The translations under genes and the position numbers were made by a program. From Bacillota bacterium (GTDB lineage: Bacteria > Bacillota > Clostridia > Lachnospirales > Lachnospiraceae), in the NCBI GenBank assembly GCA_023390555.1, contig JAEWCQ010000016.1:310001-374000 (forward strand): a stretch of DNA of 64,000 nt, written 5' to 3'. Below, piece by piece: positions 53,451 to 61,432 of the stretch. The notes under the pieces were generated by a model, which was not told where the DNA came from, ran no database searches, and saw nothing but the letters and a program-made list of their open reading frames with translations. The first letter of the stretch is position 1; each line of letters starts with the position of its first letter.

Positions 53451-54341
53451 ATGGAAAAAAAGCAGATGCCAAATATAGCGAATGAAAAAGTAGAGGAAGC
53501 GATCCGGGAATATGCAAAAGAGCGGACAAAAGACAATCTTTCCAGAGTGGTAAATCTGTTAAGACCAACGAGCCTTTATGTCCCGGCAATGATCAACGAA
53601 GAGAAGAGACCGGTGCCGTATTTCCTGAAAAACAGTGAGGGAGATCCGTATCTGGCTGTGTTTACGAGTCCGGAACAGGCTTCGGAAGATGTGAAGAAGA
53701 AGGCGGTCATGCTTATGCCGTTTACGGTATGCAACGGGATTGTGGCCAATGATCAGTTTGCGCTGATGGGAATGGTCATTAATCCGTATACGGACAACCT
53801 GATCTTAAAAACAGAGCTTGTCCGGCAGCTGCATGAGGCAGACCTCAAACTGGCGCAGCGGATGAAAACCCAGAAAGAGAACATGTCACCCGACCAGTAC
53901 GTACAGTATATGCGGAATCAGATCGAGTTTGGCGTGATGCCGAAACGTCTGTTTGACGAAGGGGCTGCCTTTGTGGACGAGCTTTGTGAAAAAAAGGAAG
54001 AGGCGTTGAACGGTATTTTTGAAAAGGGATTTCGTGAGAACAATCCATTTGGCAGAAGCGACTTTGCGGTAATGGCACTGACAATCAGCAGCAGTTTGAT
54101 GCTGGTGCGAATCGATATGCCGGCAGGCAAGAAACCGGCGCCGTACTGTGTCCGGGTATACATTACATGGAATCCGGAGAGCAGGGAGGGCGGATACTAT
54201 ACCATAGAGAGCATTCCCGATAAGAAGGAACACCGGCTTGGCAGCATTGAAAGAGACGGGAAACACACCGATCTTGGGGAGGCACCGGTCGAAGGACTGG
54301 AGCTGCAAAAGATCATGGAACTTGCCGGAGAGAAGCTATAA
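53451..54341 (+). CDS. SseB N-terminal domain protein
   Basis: A 296-residue cytoplasmic protein. The SseB-like domain (enhanced serine sensitivity family) covers about residues 10-125: AIREYAKERTKDNLSRVVNLL, SLYVPAMI, and FTSPEQA through GIVINP-like NPYTDNLIL. The C-terminal half is uncharacterised. AGGAGACAAAGACC precedes the ATG, and a TATAAT at 53400-53405 is a probable -10. The gene is divergent from rlmD. Function of the domain is unknown; SseB was named from an E. coli serine-sensitivity phenotype. Confidence 0.8.
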   Translation: MEKKQMPNIANEKVEEAIREYAKERTKDNLSRVVNLLRPTSLYVPAMINEEKRPVPYFLKNSEGDPYLAVFTSPEQASEDVKKKAVMLMPFTVCNGIVANDQFALMGMVINPYTDNLILKTELVRQLHEADLKLAQRMKTQKENMSPDQYVQYMRNQIEFGVMPKRLFDEGAAFVDELCEKKEEALNGIFEKGFRENNPFGRSDFAVMALTISSSLMLVRIDMPAGKKPAPYCVRVYITWNPESREGGYYTIESIPDKKEHRLGSIERDGKHTDLGEAPVEGLELQKIMELAGEKL

Positions 54342-54423
54342 TCTGTATTTTAGGCGGGAGACAGCCATTTTGCTTTGGCAGACTGTCATTTTGATATGAA
54401 AAGTTTCATATATTTTTAGAAAA

Positions 54424-55566
54424 ATGATATGGAATGCCATGCAATATAAGAAGAAAATTCGGATAGGAATCGCGGCAGAGACCATTGCAATTGCAATCGT
54501 AGCAGCGATTGCCATACTGCTGTCACAAAAAGAGTCAGATAGCGTCACGGTAAGCAGCAGTGGATACATAAAGTGGGTGGATTTTAATGTGTCGTATGAA
54601 GCATTGTGTAAGGCATATGACGCGGATGTCGGCACCTACGGAAAAAAATGCCATATTGACTGGATTGAACTGCTTTCCTATACGGCTGCAAAAACAGGCG
54701 GAGAATTCGGGAAGTCCGCATTAAATGACATGGATGAGACAATTGAGCAATTGACAGACGGGACTTCTACGATTGAGAAACTGGCAAAGGACATGAAGTA
54801 TTATGATTATTATCTGAATGCCTATTCTGCTGTTCTCGGAGGCTATGTGGGAGAATACGAGTTACAGACGGAAAAAGACGGAAAATCATCCTGGGAAAAG
54901 GTCTATGGTCTGAAAGCCTTTTCTCCGATTGCGAAGGGCTTTGACTACAGTGATTATGATGATTTTGGCGTGTCGAGAAGCTATGGGTTTCAAAGAGCGC
55001 ATCTTGGACATGACATGATGGGCCAAATCGGAACGCCCGTAATCGCGACTGAGTCCGGCTATGTGGAAGCAATCGGATGGAATAAGTATGGCGGCTGGCG
55101 AATTGGAATCCGAAGCTTTGACCACAAACGCTACTATTATTATGCGCATTTAAGACAGAATTATCCTTATGCGGAAGATCTGAAAGAGGGAAGCATCGTG
55201 ACTGCCGGAGATGTGATCGGATATATGGGACATACGGGATATAGTGAGACGGAAAATACCAATAATATCGATGAGGTACATCTGCATTTCGGGGTTCAGC
55301 TGATCTTTGATGAATCGCAGAAGGAAGGGAATTCTGAGATATGGGTTGACTGCTATAATCTGACCCGCTTTTTAAGGAAGCACCGTTCTGAAGTGGAAAA
55401 AGTGGAGGGAACGAAGCAATGGCAGCGTGTTGTTCAGATCAAAGATCCGGACGTAGAAGTCTATGAGTCTGAAGCTTCGGAAAGTACAGAAAATGTGGAA
55501 AGTACAGAAAGTACAAAAAATACAGAGAATGAGGAAAGTTTAGGAAGTACAGAAAGCGTCAGGTAG
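54424..55566 (+). CDS. Membrane-anchored M23 family metallopeptidase
   Basis: A 380-residue protein with one N-terminal membrane anchor (IGIAAETIAIAIVAAIAILL, about residues 15-34) and an extracellular LytM/M23 peptidase domain. Zinc ligands are seen as HLGHD (His193, Asp197) and HLHFG (His286/His288). The C-terminal tail is a Ser/Thr/Glu repeat (ESTENVESTESTKNTE). M23 enzymes cut peptidoglycan cross-bridges; with the anchor, a role in wall remodelling or engulfment-like processes is likely. ATG 54424 has no clear ribosome binding site, so ATG 54439 is an alternative. It follows the SseB-like gene by 82 nt and ends at a terminator. Confidence 0.87.
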   Translation: MIWNAMQYKKKIRIGIAAETIAIAIVAAIAILLSQKESDSVTVSSSGYIKWVDFNVSYEALCKAYDADVGTYGKKCHIDWIELLSYTAAKTGGEFGKSALNDMDETIEQLTDGTSTIEKLAKDMKYYDYYLNAYSAVLGGYVGEYELQTEKDGKSSWEKVYGLKAFSPIAKGFDYSDYDDFGVSRSYGFQRAHLGHDMMGQIGTPVIATESGYVEAIGWNKYGGWRIGIRSFDHKRYYYYAHLRQNYPYAEDLKEGSIVTAGDVIGYMGHTGYSETENTNNIDEVHLHFGVQLIFDESQKEGNSEIWVDCYNLTRFLRKHRSEVEKVEGTKQWQRVVQIKDPDVEVYESEASESTENVESTESTKNTENEESLGSTESVR

Positions 55567-55636
55567 CGGTCAGGCGCTTTTGGGGGAGTATCGGAATAGT
55601 CTCTTGAATAAGTCCATTTAAGTTATATTGCCATAC

Positions 55637-55670
55637 AAAAAGAGTCGATTGAAAAATCGGCTCTTTATTA
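55637..55670 (+). terminator. Terminator of the M23 gene
   Basis: Stem AAAGAGTCGATT / AATCGGCTCTTT around a short A-rich loop, followed by ATTAAT. Confidence 0.75.
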
Positions 55671-55890
55671 ATAAAATAACTATTTTATAATCTCCTGCTA
55701 AAATGAACAAAGCATTCTTAATTATCGATATTACCTGTAATGAGATGCGTCATACTTCGATAATTACCTGCAATTCCAACATTTCCATGAGCCGTCATTC
55801 TGGCTTGAGTCAATATAAGTACGCTATATTCTGCATAGATAGCGTAATAATATTTTGAAGCAAAGGTATTAGGCGTATTGCTGCTCACAA
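55671..55890. other. AT-rich stretch with a possible minus-strand gene fragment
   Basis: A minus-strand frame of about 58 codons is open from roughly 55890 to a TAA at 55718-55720 and contains YYAIYAEYSVLILTQARM, then AHGNVGIAGNYRS. It has no ribosome binding site or clear start, and no family is recognised. It may be the 3' remnant of a lost gene. Nothing else is seen. Confidence 0.35.
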
Positions 55891-55891
55891 A

Positions 55892-56721
55892 CTGGAGGTA
55901 TGTAAATTTTTATAATAAAATAACCTCTTATGGGGCTGAATTCAATATTGCAAAGGGTGGAATAACAAATGTATCTCGCAAGGTATGCTAAAAGCTCACT
56001 TAAATCCAGATCTTGAATCCGCAACACGAAAATTGGATTTTCTAGAACAATCTGCAAATTGGATTTCAGACACACTACCGCCATCGTCCTATAAAAGACT
56101 TTTGGATTTAGGCTGTGGCCCCGGGATCTATGCAGAGTTCTTTGATGCAAAAGGTTATCAAGTTACTGGCTTGGATATTTCATAAACTCAATACAGTATG
56201 CAAAGAAAATTGCCAGAGAAAAAGAGCTGAACATTGCATACCAAAACAGCGATTATATTCAATTCCCGATTAAGGAAATTTATGATTTGATCACAATGAT
56301 TAATTGTGATTTTGGCGTTTTAGCGCATACAGAACGCAAAGCCTTGCTGAGTAAGATTTACAATGCACGATCTCCAGCCGGATTTTTTCTATTTGATGTT
56401 TTCGCTCCTTTCGAATATGAAAATCAACCGGAATGTAAGATTTAGAGTTACGAAGAAGGCGGTTTTTGGCATGCGGCTCCCTAGCTCCTGTTACAGCAGC
56501 TTTACCGTTATAACTATGAAAACACATTTCTTAGCCAGTATATTGTTGTAACAGACAGAAAAACAAATTGCTATAACAACTGGGAGCATACTTTCGAGAT
56601 GGAAGAATTAAGAACAGAATTGCAGGAGGCAGGTTTCCGTGATTTGCAGTTTTATGGAAATGTAGCCGGTACTGAATATAAACACGGCAATAAAACTATA
56701 TGTGTCGTGGCAAAAAAATAG
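55892..56721 (+). pseudogene. Broken SAM-dependent methyltransferase
   Basis: Remnant of a class I methyltransferase. The frame starting MLKAHLNPDLESATRKLDF (55985) contains the SAM motif LLDLGCGPGIYAEFF and VTGLDIS and then stops at 56183-56185. The continuation NSIQYAKKIAREKEL and YDLITMINCDFGVL lies in a shifted frame, which is restored by adding one nucleotide. That frame has two further in-frame TAG codons (near 56441 and 56484) before ending in GNKTICVVAKK at 56721. Upstream, FYNKITSYGAEF in another frame looks like the original N-terminus. At least two frameshifts and two nonsense changes make it non-functional. It is the left edge of a decay zone. Confidence 0.85.
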
Positions 56722-56871
56722 CTGAAACTGAGTTCTTTACATGAATGACTTCGGTCCGACTTAGCCTAAAATCACAAAACAGTATACTGCGATATGCCGC
56801 CAAACAAGCGGAAAAGAAAAAACCACAAGTTAAGCGAGGTATAGTCATGCCAAAAGCATAAAACGGCGGTT

Positions 56872-57269
56872 TCGAAAACGTCGTTCTTTATTTAATGCAA
56901 GTAAGCACGGCGGTACAAAATAAGGTATCACCCACGGTCATAGAACTGCTGGAACGATCTGACCTACAAATCCGAAACCAAAGGCGGCAAGACAGGCGCA
57001 ATCTTGATTACGTGGATTTTATAGACGGTTTGGCCGGTACAGATGTGATAAACCAGCAAGAGGAACCTGAAAAAGACTGGATTGTTGTTGAAAATGCCGA
57101 TGAACAGATTATTGCCTGCGAAGTTTTTGAAATGGTTAAGGAACTGCTAAAGCGTGATGCCCGCACTTCTCCAAAACAGAAACAGCTTGATCTGTTCGTT
57201 TACATTGCGCGTGTGGATGATCTCTTGCGTGCATTCAAGGCGCTGTATGATGCATGCCGGCCGCGGTGA
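56872..57269 (+). pseudogene. Remnant of a mobile-element sigma-factor-like protein
   Basis: The frame from 56895 encodes SPTVIELLERSDLQIRNQRR followed by RRNLDYVDFIDGL, a pattern that I recognise from small sigma-70-like/HTH proteins of Tn916-type conjugative elements (LLERSDxQIRxQRRxDRRxLDYVD). The expected C-terminal region 4 helix-turn-helix is missing, and the frame ends in unrelated sequence. No ribosome binding site is present. The assignment is by eye and moderate; it suggests that an integrative element once lay here. Confidence 0.5.
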
Positions 57270-57507
57270 AGCGTATGCCGTCTACGGAAGAAATCGTGGT
57301 TTTGGAGAGCAGTGTTCCTCATTTATGATACAAAAGCCATTTCGTTTGACAAGAAGGAGCTGTATTTTAAAGCGCAGAATATCTAAAGAGGCGATATCAG
57401 GAAGTGCTTTCTCTGGGCGATTATGAACATCCTGTTTATACCGTGTGTGATCCAGCGCATTTCCAATATAAGAATTCTGATCACTCTGTTATAAATAAAA
57501 GCAGCTA
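57270..57507 (+). pseudogene. Unrecognised degenerate coding fragment
   Basis: Codons in two frames read like a decayed protein: IYDTKAISFDKKELYFKAQNI, then in another frame RRYQEVLSLGDYEHPVYTVC. A single frameshift near 57385 would join them. No start, no ribosome binding site and no family recognised. It ends beside the stop of the minus-strand efflux gene. Confidence 0.4.
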
Positions 57508-58743
57508 AATCAATCCCTTTATTGTCACTTTATTGCGTAATAGGATAATCCAAACAAAAATAGAAATTATGCTGGCGGAAATCATAATAATTCCCAAGCC
57601 ATGTATCATATCACTCCATGCAAAAGAACCTAATGCCATACCGATGCTTCCCAAAATAGTGTGAATTGCATTGATCAGCGAAGAAGCGGCGCCTATGTCT
57701 TCGCTTTGCTGGTCCGGCAGAATGTTGGTACTAAAAGGACGAATGGCTCCCTCAACTATAGTAAAAGGAAGGTATGAGATCAGGAATATTAACGGAGAAT
57801 GATTTCCAACTATAAGTACACATAGGCCACTAACTAACGCCACACCAAAACAGCACCATGAAAAAGTGCGGGCAGAAAGCTTTCTAATGGAGCGGATATA
57901 TAGGACCGGGCCAAGAATAGCCAAAGCGGAGTTGACGGCAAAATAGTAACTGTAGGTTTGTGCATTCAGAGCAAATTGATTTTGATATAGGTAAGAAGAT
58001 ATGGTTACATAAGCCATATAGGGTGCTGAAAGCAATGCAGCGACGAAAAGAAAGCTGCTGAATCCTACATTTTTTCCTACTGCCAACAAGCGCATCAATG
58101 AACCTGCCAGACTTCCGTTATAACGCTCTGATTTAGGCAATGTTTCTTCAAACATAAGTGACGCTATTAATGTTAGTATTCCTATCAGAGCAAGTAGAAA
58201 AAAGGTTTCACGCCATTCGGCCACACGTAAAATGGCAGCACCTATAATAGGGGCAATCATTGGCGCGATTACGCCCATCGCCTGAACTACAGCCAGAACG
58301 TTGCTTTTTAATTTTCCGACGAAACAGTCTTTTACCAAAGCAGTTGAAATAGCCATAATACCACCGGCACCTAACGACTGAACTGTTCGGAACAGAATTA
58401 GTTGATATATTGATCCTGACAGGGCACAGACCAAACTCCCAATGATATACAAAATCAAACAAAGAATAAGGATTGGCTTTCGGCCGTATTTATCACTAAG
58501 TGGCCCAAAGATAATAATGCCAACTGCAAAAAAGAGATAAAAAGCAATTAATGTCAAATTTACCATTGAGGATGTAGTATTAAAATAGGTGGTCATAGTT
58601 GGCATTGAAGGCAAATATAAATCAATTGACAGCGGGATGAACATTCCCATCAAAGATATGAGCAGAATAAGCCCCTTTGCTCCTAAGCGTTTTTGTGGTG
58701 TCAGCAAAATTGAAGATTGTTGATAATTACTATTTTTTTTCAT
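57505..58743 (-). CDS. MFS multidrug efflux transporter, Bcr/CflA type
   Basis: A 412-residue 12-span major facilitator of the Bcr/CflA drug-resistance subfamily. Seen are SIDLYLPSMPTM in the first span region, GPLSDKYGRKPILIL (motif A) near residues 80-94, and VQSLGAGGIMAISTALVKD (motif C-like) near residue 125. ATG 58743 follows GGCAGGAGGTACTTATA. A leader with its own promoter, ribosome binding site, an in-frame 42-codon leader and a terminator hairpin lies upstream. This layout suggests inducible expression, perhaps by an antibiotic. It is the only apparently intact gene in the 55.7-60.4 kb decay zone. Substrate unknown. Confidence 0.88.
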   Translation of the reverse strand: MKKNSNYQQSSILLTPQKRLGAKGLILLISLMGMFIPLSIDLYLPSMPTMTTYFNTTSSMVNLTLIAFYLFFAVGIIIFGPLSDKYGRKPILILCLILYIIGSLVCALSGSIYQLILFRTVQSLGAGGIMAISTALVKDCFVGKLKSNVLAVVQAMGVIAPMIAPIIGAAILRVAEWRETFFLLALIGILTLIASLMFEETLPKSERYNGSLAGSLMRLLAVGKNVGFSSFLFVAALLSAPYMAYVTISSYLYQNQFALNAQTYSYYFAVNSALAILGPVLYIRSIRKLSARTFSWCCFGVALVSGLCVLIVGNHSPLIFLISYLPFTIVEGAIRPFSTNILPDQQSEDIGAASSLINAIHTILGSIGMALGSFAWSDMIHGLGIIMISASIISIFVWIILLRNKVTIKGLI

Positions 58744-58869
58744 TATAAGTACCTCCTGCCAGTTCTTGTTTAAATAGTTCTTTGTAGATTTAATCCCTTC
58801 TTCTCCAAGCCATAAAATAAAAAAAAGACAAGTGATCAACAATGTCTGTTGATAACTTGTCCAGCACAC
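58744..58869 (-). promoter_or_regulatory. Leader ORF in frame with the efflux gene
   Basis: GTG at 58869 is preceded by GGAGGG (58882-58877) at 7 nt, a strong ribosome binding site. It opens a 42-codon frame beginning V-C-W-T-S-Y-Q-Q-T-L-L-I that runs without stop into the efflux gene ATG. Codons 4-8 form the first arm of the terminator hairpin. It could be a regulatory leader peptide whose ribosome opens the hairpin, or an N-terminal extension of the pump. Confidence 0.65.
58815..58860 (-). terminator. Leader terminator/attenuator of the efflux gene
   Basis: On the minus strand ACAAGTTATCAACA / TGTTGATCACTTGT (14 bp with one mismatch, 5-nt loop) is followed by C and eight T, then ATTTT. This is a complete intrinsic terminator lying between promoter and structural gene. 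Confidence 0.82.
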
Positions 58870-58893
58870 GCAAGTACCCTCCGTTACTTAAAC

Positions 58894-58922
58894 ATGATAA
58901 CTTAAAAAATCTACTAAGTCAA
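58894..58922 (-). promoter_or_regulatory. Sigma-A promoter of the efflux gene leader
   Basis: On the minus strand TTGACT (58922-58917), exact 17-bp spacer, TATCAT (58899-58894), 12 nt upstream of the leader ribosome binding site. Confidence 0.75.
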
Positions 58923-59250
58923 TGATCTGATTGGGCGCCGCAAAATCGAGTATAGTTTACCTCTATGGATGAAAGCAACAGACGTGAAATGCGACATAAA
59001 AATAAAGCTGACAAAACAGTTATCAGCACATTTATAAAATCAGTACTTTGGGAAGAGAGCCGATAAAAATTGCTGTTTTTGTCCATATGAATGCTGATTA
59101 CTATTTATGTGAAAACCGCATTTTACTGTCAGCACGTTTGGGGAGTGCGATTGGAATGTGCTGATTAGCAGGGGATGTGGAGGCGGGCGTATGTGCTTTA
59201 GAATCGAATGAAATAAATTAGAACATAACAAAGGAAAATGAATATTGATT
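58923..59250. other. 328-bp stretch without recognised gene
   Basis: Only a 33-codon plus-strand frame at 58965-59066 (starting M-D-E-S-N-R-R-E-M) is seen, without ribosome binding site or family. Nothing else is recognised; the sequence is probably decayed. Confidence 0.4.
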
Positions 59251-59442
59251 TTACAGGCTATAATTGCCTTTCAATCGACTTTGAACGGCGTCTATACTTC
59301 CATATGAAAATCCATCGCTTCGTACGATAGCGTACACTTTATTGGAAAATTCTATAATATGAAGATTATCAGTTTGAATGATCTTTTTAATATCTGTATA
59401 AAAAAGAGTCTGAACTGTTTCTTCACCTACCATTGTCGCCAA
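59251..59442 (-). pseudogene. C-terminal fragment resembling YcxB-like proteins
   Basis: The minus-strand frame reads TLFYTDIKKIIQTDNLHIIEF followed by YAIVRSDGFSYGS, similar in pattern to the C-terminal part of YcxB-like membrane-associated proteins (Y-x-D-I-x-K-I-x-E-T-D). The N-terminal membrane region is absent and the preceding sequence (59443-59520) continues in another frame. It is a remnant fused to the broken TetR gene. Assignment is weak. Confidence 0.4.
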
Positions 59443-59712
59443 AGGCTGTTACACTGAGTTTGTCAATCGAACCTGCGTAAAGGACGAGGGCGGTGATGGC
59501 TGCTCCTGTGTTTTCATTGATAAGGGTAAATTCAAGATAGATCCGTTCTACAATGCTGCCGAATATATCCCGCTTATTCTTATAGTGTTTGTATAAAGCC
59601 CCTTTTGTCATGGCAAGCCCCCGGCAATATCGCTGACCGAAGCAGCCTTATATCCATCCCTCGCAAACAAACGAAGTGCAGCATGCAAATTGTTTTCTTT
59701 TGTGTCGGTCAT
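59423..59712 (-). pseudogene. Frameshifted TetR-family regulator remnant
   Basis: From ATG 59712 (GGGAGG upstream) the frame encodes TENNLHAALRLFARDGYKAA-like sequence: LHAALRLFARDGYKAASVSDIAGGL, the first half of a TetR HTH. At about 59611 a one-nucleotide deletion shifts the frame. The second half MTKGALYKHYKNKRDIFGSI continues in the other frame. The ligand-binding domain is missing after about residue 60. The intact palindrome 48 nt upstream is probably its old operator. It may once have controlled the neighbouring efflux gene, which is inference. Confidence 0.8.
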
Positions 59713-59759
59713 CTGGAAAGCCTCCCCATACAGCAGACTGCAGTTCATCATGATTATAG

Positions 59760-59773
59760 TAAACGATCGTTTA
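59760..59773. promoter_or_regulatory. TetR-type operator palindrome
   Basis: TAAACGATCGTTTA is a perfect 14-bp palindrome upstream of the broken TetR gene, in the position of an autoregulatory operator. Confidence 0.7.
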
Positions 59774-59829
59774 TTTTTCAATTGGTCTGACCGATTCCAC
59801 CGCTGTAAAGGCAAGCGGCTCAGGGTCAT

Positions 59830-60186
59830 ATCTTGTACGTATAAAATATATGCATGATAACTTGGAAAACATTGATTTAATCAAAAAACCCCCACAAATT
59901 TATGATATAATAAAACATTATTTAAAAGGGCGGAAACTATAAAACGACAGGTATTTAATGATATTCAGTATTCAAATGTAAAACGACAGACCAGGCATGA
60001 AAAATTTCTGGAAGGATAATGGAGGAAATCATTCTATGCTCCATATTATCGTATGCCGAACTGGTTCCATCTTTCTGATACTTAAAAAATTACGGATATT
60101 AAAAGAATGAACACAAAGTGGCAAAATAAGCTGGTTCAGATGGACAAAAGAAAATTAATCGGACGAATCGGACGGTACGATAAATA
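59830..60186. other. AT-rich stretch, decayed, no intact gene
   Basis: A TATAAT at 59906-59911 could be a relic promoter. Short coding-like pieces occur (for example MPNWFHLSDT near 60053-60082 and MNTKWQNKLVQMDKR near 60107-60151), interrupted by stops. They may belong to the carbohydrate gene whose 3' end is seen at 60187-60360. Confidence 0.4.
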
Positions 60187-60360
60187 GAAGAAGGGCTGCA
60201 TAATCCGATTGTACAGAAACAGTTAGAAAGGTTGTGTTTCAAAAATCAGTTTCCAGCTTTTCGTTTTGATACTGGAATGAGTCCTGTAAGTAAAGGTGGT
60301 TTGCTCTACGGGTGGATATTTGATGCAGATTTAGAACGCAACGTGTTTCAAATTATGTGA
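60187..60360 (+). pseudogene. 3' remnant of a sucrose-phosphorylase-like GH13 gene
   Basis: A 57-codon frame with no start encodes GLHNPIVQKQLERLCFKNQF and PAFRFDT, the C-terminal segment typical of GtfA/sucrose phosphorylase (pattern P-V-V-x-x-L-x-x-L-x-x-F-R-N-x-x-P-A-F), and ends at TGA 60358-60360. The catalytic barrel is missing. It lies directly upstream of an AraC regulator, suggesting a sugar-utilisation locus that lost its enzyme. Confidence 0.6.
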
Positions 60361-60397
60361 TGAAATTGATTAGTAAATACAAACAGGGGGAAAAAGA

Positions 60398-61240
60398 ATG
60401 AACAATATGAAGAAGTATGATGAATGCTACTTCTTGAATTATGACAGGAGTAATGATCTTGAATTGTACGAGGTCGGAAAACATGCTTGCCCTGCCCTGT
60501 ATTCTTACGGGCCGATTATACGGAGCAGAAGTATTTTTCATTATGTTTTATCAGGAAAAGGGGTATTGAAAATAAACAAGGAGAAATATGAAATCTGTGC
60601 GCACCAGGGATTTTTCATTCCGTCAGGAATTCAGGCGTACTATAAGGCGGATGCAGATGAACCATGGGATTATATCTGGATTCATATTGATGGACCAATG
60701 GTTCATGACTATTTCCAACAGGCAGGGATTACATCAGAACAGCCCCTGTTTATTCCGACATCATGTGAGAATGGAGTTTCCGAAATTATGTTCGAGCTTC
60801 TGGCAAAGCATGACAAGGAGTTATACTGTATTGGGAAAATATATGAATTGTTTGATGTTATCATTAATATCTCTGAAACAAAATGTTCAAGGGATTCGGA
60901 TACACAGCTGGAATATGTGAGAAAGATTATAAATTATATTCAGATAAAATACAGTGAGCATATACAGGTAAGCAATATAGCATCTGCATGTGGATTGGAG
61001 CGCAGTTATATCACAAAACTATTTAAAAAAGCAACTGGCTACACAATACAGGAGTATTTGATCTATTTTCGAATCAAAAAGGCCTGTCAGATGTTAGAAA
61101 AGGAGGATATTTCAATTCAGCACATTGCATTTGCGATTGGCTATAGTGATTCATTTACCTTTTCAAAAGCATTTAAACGAATAAAAGGAATGTCTCCAAG
61201 TGAATATCGTGAGAGGCATAAAGTAACAAAAATATCTTAA
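60398..61240 (+). CDS. AraC family transcriptional regulator
   Basis: A 280-residue regulator. The N-terminal cupin-like sugar-binding domain (AraC_binding) includes HYVLSGKGVLKINKEKYEI and GFFIPSGIQAYY. The C-terminal double HTH covers about residues 175-275 with VSNIASACGLERSYITKLFKK, GYTIQEYLIYFRIKKA and IAFAIGYSDSFTFSKAFKR. ACAGGGGGAAAAAGA precedes the ATG. It ends at a terminator and is followed by a secreted glycoside hydrolase gene that it may control; the sugar signal is unknown. Confidence 0.92.
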   Translation: MNNMKKYDECYFLNYDRSNDLELYEVGKHACPALYSYGPIIRSRSIFHYVLSGKGVLKINKEKYEICAHQGFFIPSGIQAYYKADADEPWDYIWIHIDGPMVHDYFQQAGITSEQPLFIPTSCENGVSEIMFELLAKHDKELYCIGKIYELFDVIINISETKCSRDSDTQLEYVRKIINYIQIKYSEHIQVSNIASACGLERSYITKLFKKATGYTIQEYLIYFRIKKACQMLEKEDISIQHIAFAIGYSDSFTFSKAFKRIKGMSPSEYRERHKVTKIS

Positions 61241-61277
61241 GCAATAAAATCACACAAAAAGACATGCATATAATGTG

Positions 61278-61309
61278 AAAATCCATTCATTACAAGAATG
61301 GATTTTTTT
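61278..61309 (+). terminator. Rho-independent terminator of the AraC gene
   Basis: Stem AAAATCCATTC / GAATGGATTTT with a 7-nt loop and a seven-T run. Confidence 0.88.
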
Positions 61310-61432
61310 ATAATTTAAGAAATGATTTGTATGGGATAGGGGTGGTGTATGGAGCAGGTGTAATAGGTAACATAGGGGTTAAGTAATATATGCAGGGATG
61401 GAGATAACTTATTGTTAAAGGAGAGAGGACTG

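Noticed and set aside
53302..53589. 95-residue hydrophobic N-terminal extension of RlmD
   Set aside because: RlmD is cytoplasmic and begins with the TRAM domain; the extension crosses the promoter region of the divergent SseB-like gene.
58965..59066. A 33-codon small gene
   Set aside because: No ribosome binding site, no recognised family, and position inside decayed sequence.
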